Part shown: in pieces, positions 1-5,255 of the stretch
Position numbering within the stretch: position 1 is the stretch's first letter
How the letters are laid out: every line of letters begins with the position of its first letter
Source of the DNA: an uncultured Bacteroidales bacterium
GTDB taxonomy: Bacteria > Bacteroidota > Bacteroidia > Bacteroidales > JAUNSR01
NCBI GenBank assembly: GCA_947074245.1
Contig: CAMTOW010000119.1
Location: 1 to 6,575, forward strand
DNA: 6,575 nucleotides
Direction of reading: 5' to 3'
Program-made: the position numbers and the translations under genes
The notes under the pieces: generated by a model
What the model was told of the DNA's origin: nothing
Databases searched by the model: none
Seen by the model: the letters and a program-made list of their open reading frames with translations, nothing else

Positions 1-55
1 ACCGAGATCTCCACTAATCTTAACACTCTTTCCCTACCCGACGCTCTTCCGATCT
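1..55 (+). other. Illumina P5 / Read 1 sequencing adapter left at the contig end (not genomic)
   Basis: These 55 bases follow the layout of an Illumina dual-index P5 adapter. Bases 1-14 match the end of the P5 flow-cell arm (ACCGAGATCT then a CAC-type junction), 15-22 are an 8-base index TAATCTTA, and 23-55 are the 33-base Read 1 primer site ending GCTCTTCCGATCT. I see two differences from the standard oligo, both A to C, at 11 and 38. From memory, TAATCTTA is the TruSeq HT i5 index D506. The bacterial sequence starts at about 56, so any reading frame, promoter or homology claim resting on 1-55 is artefactual. Confidence 0.97.
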
Positions 56-56
56 A

Positions 57-149
57 ACGATATCGGTGGGCGCATATTTGAATGACCGTGACGCTACGCT
101 GACGATAACGTGTGGCGAAACCGAACGGGAAATTCAGGTGGTTCAGTCG
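57..149 (+). other. C-terminal remnant of a BACON domain
   Basis: The first about 30 codons read as the end of a BACON (Bacteroidetes-associated carbohydrate-binding often N-terminal) fold: an N-D-R-D-A-T-L-T-I-T-C strand, a G-E-T-E-R turn and a closing I-Q-V-V-Q strand. The family signature here is an Arg followed by alternating T/I/V, then a terminal V-x-Q. The preceding half, normally carrying a W-L-x-V-S type strand, is lost at the contig end. The domain assignment is by pattern, not by a profile search. Confidence 0.72.
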
Positions 150-2051
150 AAATATGCTTCAGACAGTAATTTCGCGGCGTATTATTCGCAAATGTCTTTA
201 GAGAGCTATGAAAATGAGAAATTCAACTGGCAGCTGCTCGTGAAAGATGAAAAATCCGTGAACTCTTACGGAAACGAAGGCAACATGATCACGGTAGATT
301 TTGAAATGGACAAAGATCATGATTTCAGCAAAGGGATCCCGACGGGGGTATTCTCTTTTGATTCGGAAACGCGCTCTTCGAATGGCGTGAAGGGGGTATT
401 ATCGAACGAGAAGGTGGATACTCCGATCAAATCGGGCTTCGTTGAGATTCAGATAAAAGATGATGGCTATTTTATGGCGTTCAATGTGGAAACGGAAAGC
501 GGAGAACGCTTGTATTTCGTAGAGCGTCCGGATAAAACGAGTTTCTACGTTAAAAACAATGCGTATGGAAGTACGATCGGCCGCGACTTGGTATTGAACG
601 GTTTTAAACAGGTTTTTGTGAAGGATGAGGGCGATTTGTTTTTTACAGGCAAAAAGATCTGGCGTTTGAATATGGGGGATGAAAGCCTGACTTTTAAATA
701 TGTGGGAGCGCACGAGGGCGCGGGTGAATGGGTTGATATTACTCTGGTGACTCCGATGAGCGCCGATTCGCCTGCGGGAGAATATGACTTCGTGGCGGAA
801 GACCGCAATTTGAAAACCTATACGGCTTTGGCCGGGTATCGCTCGGTTTATTTCGGTTCGGGATTTAATTCGTGGTGGCGCAATCAGAGCGAAGCCAACG
901 AATATGCCGAAGAAGCGCCGTTTGTGGAAGGACACGTGTCGATCGTCGATAATCAGGACGGAACGATGCGGATCGTGATCTCGGCAACGGATGACGCGCT
1001 TCCGTCACAAAACAAACTGACGGTAGAGTATTCGGGGCAGGTGGCGATCTACGATCCGAACGATACGGGTGACTACGCTGTGGCGAACGCCGATTTTTAC
1101 GGACCGTTTGAATTTGATTCTCCCAACATGAACTGGTTCTTCGGACTGGGCGATCAGGAATATTCGGATAGTTACGGGGCTAACGGAACGGTATTGGTAT
1201 TTGATGCGATGGCGGCTCCGGAAATGTTGTTTAAGAACGGGCTTCCGTATGGAAGCTACGCGATCGTAGACAATGAGAACTACCTGGCGAACACGATCCA
1301 CATGGCCAAATACCGCGTGTATCGGAATTGGGAAATGGTTCGGGAGGTTCCGATTGTTTCGGGTGGTATTGAAATTTCATTGGTGCCCGACGGGCGCGAA
1401 CAGATCGCCGTAGATGTGCAAGACAATACCGGAACATCCTATAAAGGGAAATATTGCGGTATGATCCGCATCAACTCACTGGCTACTCCGCCACTGAAAG
1501 ATCATGTGTTTGAGGGAGAAGGCGCCAAAGTGACCGCCAACTTCGTGGGTTCGGCGTATGCTCCGGAAAACGAACGACCTGCCAAAATGGGTTGGGATTT
1601 GCTGATGGATGATAAAACGATGGTGGAATCGGGCTATACGGACGGACTGGGCGTCACGCTCGAAATCAGAACCAGTTTGCCGACATCGGCTGCGGACGGA
1701 TTCCCGACGGGAACATTTGACTTGTATGAAACGCATCTGGCCGGTATCGAGAGCGGCATTTACAACGGGGATTACACGTTTTATACCTATGCTTATCAGA
1801 CCTCGCGCCGCAATCTGATGATAACGGGCGGTTCGGTAACGATATCGAAAGACAAGGATGAGAACTATACGATCGACCTGAATCTGGAAACGGCCAATGA
1901 GGTAGTGAGATATACCGTAACGGGATCATATACCGGCCCGATCGAGATCAATGATTATTCGGCTCCTTACGCGGCGAAGAAATATCGCAACGCGCAAAAG
2001 AAGAACGGCTTGAAGCCGGATGGAAAAACGCCTACGCCCCGCAAGAAATAA
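57..2051 (+). CDS. BACON-domain surface protein with four tandem diverged beta-rich modules (5'-truncated)
   Basis: The frame is open from the adapter junction at 57 (T-I-S-V-G-A-Y-L-N) to TAA at 2049-2051. The GTG at 66 is an internal Val codon, so the true start and any signal peptide are missing. Numbering from that GTG, residues 1-28 (LNDRDATLTITC...EIQVVQ) resemble the last strands of a BACON domain, which normally ends in an R-x-A-T-I-T-V-T...V-x-Q pattern. Residues about 35-630 form four diverged modules, each with a Trp (W55, W199, W357, W510), a P-x-G turn (P92, P236, P394, P547) and a G-x-V/I-x-I strand; modules 2-4 close with Y-x-G (Y322, Y463, Y622). The end (638-661) is strongly basic. 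BACON proteins of Bacteroidota are usually exported lipoproteins linked to glycan or mucin binding; export and any ligand here are inference. No enzymatic motif was seen. It converges on the efflux/regulator genes and shares a terminator with them. Confidence 0.88.
   Translation, partial: TISVGAYLNDRDATLTITCGETEREIQVVQSKYASDSNFAAYYSQMSLESYENEKFNWQLLVKDEKSVNSYGNEGNMITVDFEMDKDHDFSKGIPTGVFSFDSETRSSNGVKGVLSNEKVDTPIKSGFVEIQIKDDGYFMAFNVETESGERLYFVERPDKTSFYVKNNAYGSTIGRDLVLNGFKQVFVKDEGDLFFTGKKIWRLNMGDESLTFKYVGAHEGAGEWVDITLVTPMSADSPAGEYDFVAEDRNLKTYTALAGYRSVYFGSGFNSWWRNQSEANEYAEEAPFVEGHVSIVDNQDGTMRIVISATDDALPSQNKLTVEYSGQVAIYDPNDTGDYAVANADFYGPFEFDSPNMNWFFGLGDQEYSDSYGANGTVLVFDAMAAPEMLFKNGLPYGSYAIVDNENYLANTIHMAKYRVYRNWEMVREVPIVSGGIEISLVPDGREQIAVDVQDNTGTSYKGKYCGMIRINSLATPPLKDHVFEGEGAKVTANFVGSAYAPENERPAKMGWDLLMDDKTMVESGYTDGLGVTLEIRTSLPTSAADGFPTGTFDLYETHLAGIESGIYNGDYTFYTYAYQTSRRNLMITGGSVTISKDKDENYTIDLNLETANEVVRYTVTGSYTGPIEINDYSAPYAAKKYRNAQKKNGLKPDGKTPTPRKK
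168..1955 (+). repeat. Four tandem protein-level modules (about 168-545, 573-1055, 1065-1475, 1518-1955)
   Basis: The modules are too diverged to see as DNA repeats but show as a shared residue scaffold. In every copy a Trp is followed exactly 37 residues later by the Pro of a P-x-G-x-[FY] turn: W55/P92, W199/P236, W357/P394 and W510/P547 (counted from the GTG at 66). Then come a glycine-led strand (G124, G289, G434, G589) and, 29-33 residues later, Y-x-G followed by alternating hydrophobics in copies 2-4. Copy 1 has lost the Y-x-G (R-P-D at that place). Copy 2 has a longer P-x-G to strand insert of about 53 residues. The alternating pattern suggests beta-sandwich modules; I do not know the family name. 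Confidence 0.8.
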
Positions 2052-2070
2052 ATCGGGATGATCTGACGGA

Positions 2071-2113
2071 ATAAAACAGCCCGCTGCCATAAAAAGGCAG
2101 CGGGCTGTTTTAT
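2071..2113. terminator. Bidirectional intrinsic terminator between convergent genes
   Basis: A perfect 18-bp inverted repeat (2071-2088 with 2096-2113, right arm GGCAGCGGGCTGTTTTAT) encloses a 7-nt AT-rich loop (2089-2095). The GC-rich core is flanked by an A-tract on the left and a T-tract on the right, so RNA from either strand forms a GC hairpin followed by U residues. It lies 19 nt after the stop of the BACON-type gene and about 49 nt after the stop of the response regulator on the other strand, the usual place for a shared terminator of convergent units. Confidence 0.93.
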
Positions 2114-2162
2114 GTTGGGAGCCTTCGGTTGGGCCTGCCCGTATCGGGAGCGTTTGATCGGA

Positions 2163-2927
2163 TCAATAGTTGAGCCACGATTTGAATGCGGCTACTTTCT
2201 CCCGGCTGACACTTATTGTTTGCGGAGCTTGCGGATGGATGGTGACGCTGATCTTGCCGTTGAAATATGGTTCGATCTTTTTGATGCATCCGATGCTGAG
2301 GATCGTTTGTCGGTTTGCCCGAAAGAAAAGATCGGGATCGAGTTGATCGCACAGGTGATCGAGGGTCATATCCAGCGCGTATTTCTTTCCGCCGAAATCG
2401 ACGGCGGAGGTGATTTTATTTTCCGAATAAAAATAGGCTACGTCGTGAATCTGAAGGGTGATGTATTTATTGGCCATCGCGATCAGAAAACGGGTGCGAT
2501 ATCGTTTGCTCTCGGGGCGAAGCGCTTCGAGGATGTGCTCGATATAATCGGGCATCCGTACCGAATTGGATTCGAAACGCAGAATGGCATCCGTCAGTCG
2601 TGACTCTTCGACCGGCTTTAGGATATAGTCGATGCTGTTTACGGCAAAAGCACGAACGGCATACTGATCATAAGCGGTGGTGAAGATGATCGACGAACGG
2701 GGTTGCGCCTTTTTCAGGAAATCGAACGAGAGACCGTCTGCCAACTGGATATCGAGAAAGATCAGATCGGGATGGGGATTGCGGGCGAACCATTCTACGG
2801 CATCCTCCACATTGCCCGGAAGAACGCTGATTTGCCATGCGGGTCTTAATCGGGTCAGTACGGAAAGTAGCAGACGCGCGGCAGGAATCTCATCTTCGAT
2901 GATGACGGCCGTGATTAATTTAGTCAT
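2163..2927 (-). CDS. LytTR-family response regulator
   Basis: A 254-residue two-domain regulator. The N-terminal receiver (about 3-120) shows the acidic pocket E11-D12-E13, the phospho-acceptor D59 in D-L-I-F-L-D-I-Q, T83/T84 and the K104-P105 switch lysine. A linker leads to a C-terminal LytTR DNA-binding domain (about 148-254), with the family-typical F-F-R-A-N-R-Q segment and a preceding Y-I-T-L-Q-I-x-D-V-A-Y-F stretch. LytTR domains bind DNA through a beta fold rather than helix-turn-helix. I start at the ATG at 2925-2927 because it places the first receiver strand (KLITAVIIEDE) at residue 3. A longer frame to 2978 adds 17 residues lying entirely inside the kinase gene. The start overlaps the kinase stop by 8 nt, implying translational coupling and a cognate pair. 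The likely target is its own efflux operon, which is inference. Confidence 0.95.
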   Translation of the reverse strand: MTKLITAVIIEDEIPAARLLLSVLTRLRPAWQISVLPGNVEDAVEWFARNPHPDLIFLDIQLADGLSFDFLKKAQPRSSIIFTTAYDQYAVRAFAVNSIDYILKPVEESRLTDAILRFESNSVRMPDYIEHILEALRPESKRYRTRFLIAMANKYITLQIHDVAYFYSENKITSAVDFGGKKYALDMTLDHLCDQLDPDLFFRANRQTILSIGCIKKIEPYFNGKISVTIHPQAPQTISVSREKVAAFKSWLNY

Positions 2928-3948
2928 AGATGATCGGAACTTTAACGGTGAACAATCGGTTTTCTTGAGAAACTTCAATATCCTTGCCCCAAAGCAGGAA
3001 GAAGCGCGCGGAAAGGTTTTTCAATCCGGTTCCGGTATTGGAGTGCTTTTCGCCCATCTTGGGCTGGAAGGTATTGCTGACGATCAGATAACCCTTTTCG
3101 ATGCTTACGCGGATGTAAAGCGGTCGTGACTCGGTGATGATGTTGTGCTTGATCGCATTTTCGATCAGCAATTGCAGGGTAAGCGGCGGGATCTCCACCT
3201 CCTGATACGCATCGCCGAAATTCTCTTCGAAGCAAATGTAATCGCCCAGTCTGACCTGATGGAGGAATATGTAGGAGCGGGCGAACTCGATCTCTTCCGA
3301 AAGAGCGATGAGCGGACGCGTCTGTACCTGCAAGACGTATCGGTAAACATCCGAAAGACGGCGGGCGAAAAGGGTCGCGTTCTTCGGGTTGAACTCGATT
3401 TCGGCAATCAGCGTGTTGAGGCTATTGAACAGAAAATGCGGGTTGAGCTGATTCTGTAAGGCGGTATAACGCGCCTTGTTGTTCTCTTCCTGAAGAAACG
3501 CCGACTTCTGCTGCATGAGCATCGTTTGCTGGGTGGTGCGGTTCATGATGAGCAAACCGAAAATGACCAGTTCGACCAGCCAGACCACCGTTAGGATCCG
3601 GTATCCGCCGTTGGGGAAGAGATAGGGTTGATTGTCTCCGGCAATGATCTTAGCCAGAATCAGCAATCCGTAGTTCAACAGCAGCAACACCAGGATAAGG
3701 ATCGAGTAATAGATCAGCGTGCGGGTGCGGCGGAGCGGTGAGAACAGGTTTTTACGGCCATACCATTCGCTACCCTTGATCAGTGCGAAACCAACCAGGT
3801 TGAACGCCAAAACGAAGAATACATATCCCCACAGGAAGGTGCCTGACACGGGAATGTCGGAATAACGGGTCAGTAGCATGAACGAGAATACTCCCGATAA
3901 GGAGAATATTCCGGTGTAAATCAGTCGGTCTGTTTTTTCGTTGCGCAT
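2920..3948 (-). CDS. Four-TM sensor histidine kinase of the His_kinase (LytS/YehU-like) family
   Basis: A 342-residue membrane kinase. Four hydrophobic segments lie at about 10-27, 38-57, 79-102 and 117-136, joined by short loops. The basic segment 58-77 fits an inside loop, so the extracytoplasmic loops are only about 10-15 residues and there is no separate sensor domain. A linker helix (138-162) leads to the phospho-acceptor motif L-N-P-H-F-L-F-N-S-L-N (H171), then the ATPase N-box L-I-E-N-A-I-K-H-N (261-269), N292 and the G-box T-G-T-G-L-K-N (305-311). All key residues are present, so it should be active. It phosphorylates the response regulator whose start codon lies inside its last codons. 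It begins 17 nt after the outer-membrane factor gene, consistent with the same transcript. The signal is unknown; a membrane or envelope stimulus is inference from the topology. Confidence 0.95.
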   Translation of the reverse strand: MRNEKTDRLIYTGIFSLSGVFSFMLLTRYSDIPVSGTFLWGYVFFVLAFNLVGFALIKGSEWYGRKNLFSPLRRTRTLIYYSILILVLLLLNYGLLILAKIIAGDNQPYLFPNGGYRILTVVWLVELVIFGLLIMNRTTQQTMLMQQKSAFLQEENNKARYTALQNQLNPHFLFNSLNTLIAEIEFNPKNATLFARRLSDVYRYVLQVQTRPLIALSEEIEFARSYIFLHQVRLGDYICFEENFGDAYQEVEIPPLTLQLLIENAIKHNIITESRPLYIRVSIEKGYLIVSNTFQPKMGEKHSNTGTGLKNLSARFFLLWGKDIEVSQENRLFTVKVPIIYD

Positions 3949-3956
3949 ATCGGGTT

Positions 3957-3964
3957 CAAATATA
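3957..3964 (-). promoter_or_regulatory. Possible Bacteroidota -7 promoter box before the kinase gene
   Basis: On the minus strand the 17-nt gap between the outer-membrane factor stop and the kinase ATG contains TATATTTG, a full match to the Bacteroidota -7 consensus TAnnTTTG. I found no TTTG -33 element at the expected 19-21 nt spacing upstream. A start site there would leave almost no leader before the ATG at 3948. It may give an internal transcript for the two regulator genes, or it may be a chance match in AT-rich sequence. Confidence 0.25.
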
Positions 3965-3965
3965 A

Positions 3966-5255
3966 TTATTCCATAAGATTATAACCGGCAGTGGCCCGGA
4001 TATATTCGGCACGGGCGTTTTGCGCGTCCAACCGGGCCCGGACGCAGGCGTTTCGGGCGTTGAGGGTATAGATCTGAGCGTCGATCACTTCCAGAATCGA
4101 AGTTTGTCCCTCTTTGTATCGTTCGGTGGATTTGTTTTCATTCTCGACGGCTTTGCTCAGGGAATTGTCGGTGAGAAGAATTCGTTTGCATGCCTGCGAG
4201 AAGTTGGCTTCGGCGGTTTGTATCTCCAGGTTCACCTGATCTTCCACTTTGCGATAATTGTCGTTGGCGGCATACAGTCGCTGACGAGCCGCCCGGGAGT
4301 CGCTTCGGCGTTTGCCGCCGCTCCAGACCGGAATGGTCAGTTGGGCATAGACGGCACCGTTCCAATCCGCTCCTTTTTTGAAATCGTATCCCGGCGAAGA
4401 GTAGGAGCCGTCTACCCCGACCGAGAGACGCGGGTTGTACCCTGCTTTGACCAATTTTTCGCGAGTTTCGGCCAAATGGATCTGATCTTGCGCCAATCGC
4501 ATCTCCGGACGATCGAGAATCGACGCGGATGGAGAGGCGAGTGGGGAAACCACGATGGAACTGTCGATCGGTAAAATTGTGTTCAGGTTATTGCCGATAA
4601 GCGAATTGAGCGCCATCATCCCGGTTTGAAGCAGATTGTTGGATTCGAGATAACGCAACTGCGCTTCATCCAGCTTCACTTCTGCCATCAGGAGTTCTTG
4701 CGGATCGATCAATCCCACATCTACCCGCTGCTTGACGATTTTAACAAGCTCTTCGACCGAAAACCGGTATCGCTCATTGATTCCGACCATTTCCGAGCGG
4801 GCTACGATATTCCAGTATAAGATATCCGCCTGATAATTGATCGCCGATCGCAGCAGGTCGGCCTGATTGCGCGCCGCCGATGCCTGAAATTTCGCCAAAC
4901 GGATGGATTGCAGAATGCGACCGCCGGTATAAAGGGGCTGGGCGACGGATGTGGACAACCCGTATTGATGATGATTTTCGCCACCCAGCGTGAGTGATCC
5001 GACCGAAGGCAGATTGGCATTGATCTCGACGGGATTGATCGTATATTGCCAGGACCCGCCGGCGGAGATCTGAGGCAATCGATCTCCCTGCGCCGAGCGA
5101 ATCAATTCGAGGGACGCACTGATGTTTTTTTCGGCTGCTTTCAGATCGTGGTTGTACTCCAACGCTTTTCGGCGATATTGTTCGGAATAGGCGGTTTGAG
5201 CGTATGTTTCGCCAGCCGTCAGGAGTATGAACAGGATTAGAATTAATTTCTTCAT
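3966..5255 (-). CDS. TolC-family outer-membrane efflux protein
   Basis: A 429-residue protein, the usual size for a TolC-like outer-membrane factor. It forms the trimeric channel that carries RND pump substrates across the outer membrane. Residues 1-19 are a Sec signal peptide (two Lys, a hydrophobic core, then T-Y-A before Gln20); there is no lipobox Cys, unlike OprM/NodT lipoproteins. The internal duplication of the family is visible: R-L-P-Q-I-S (59-64) with Q-P-L-Y-T-G-G-R (106-113), and Y-N-P-R-L-S (273-278) with I-P-V-W-S-G-G-K (308-315). Long polar heptad-like helices follow each beta hairpin pair (about 115-220 and 317-425). The start ATG (5255-5253) overlaps the permease stop in ATGA, so the two are translationally coupled and probably work together. 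The next gene, a sensor kinase, starts 17 nt after its stop. The substrate is not predictable from sequence. Confidence 0.95.
   Translation of the reverse strand: MKKLILILFILLTAGETYAQTAYSEQYRRKALEYNHDLKAAEKNISASLELIRSAQGDRLPQISAGGSWQYTINPVEINANLPSVGSLTLGGENHHQYGLSTSVAQPLYTGGRILQSIRLAKFQASAARNQADLLRSAINYQADILYWNIVARSEMVGINERYRFSVEELVKIVKQRVDVGLIDPQELLMAEVKLDEAQLRYLESNNLLQTGMMALNSLIGNNLNTILPIDSSIVVSPLASPSASILDRPEMRLAQDQIHLAETREKLVKAGYNPRLSVGVDGSYSSPGYDFKKGADWNGAVYAQLTIPVWSGGKRRSDSRAARQRLYAANDNYRKVEDQVNLEIQTAEANFSQACKRILLTDNSLSKAVENENKSTERYKEGQTSILEVIDAQIYTLNARNACVRARLDAQNARAEYIRATAGYNLME

Noticed and set aside
23..55. AT/CT-rich start of the window as a promoter or leader
   Set aside because: It is adapter sequence.
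66..68. GTG as the true start of the surface-protein gene
   Set aside because: The frame continues upstream to the adapter junction at 57, and the residues there (T-I-S-V) fit the BACON strand. The gene is truncated, not started here.
399..935. Minus-strand frame of 178 codons within the surface-protein gene
   Set aside because: It is antisense to well-supported beta-rich modules, is rich in His/Arg/Ile as expected for a shadow frame, and has no motif.
2071..2113. Inverted repeat as a transposon end or attachment site
   Set aside because: There is no transposase, direct repeat or second copy in the window, and its position between convergent genes fits a terminator.
2130..2155. Small hairpin CCCG-ATA-CGGG after the regulator stop
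   Set aside because: The stem is only four pairs with no following T-tract; the 18-bp hairpin next to it explains termination.
2112..2603. Plus-strand frame of 163 codons over the regulator gene
   Set aside because: It is the complement of the LytTR coding sequence, begins in the terminator arm and shows no family motif.
2928..2978. Longer N-terminus for the response regulator
   Set aside because: The added residues lie wholly within the kinase coding region and precede the normal first receiver strand.
4020..4574. Plus-strand frame of 184 codons within the outer-membrane factor gene
   Set aside because: It is antisense to a clear TolC-family protein with no recognisable domain or start context.
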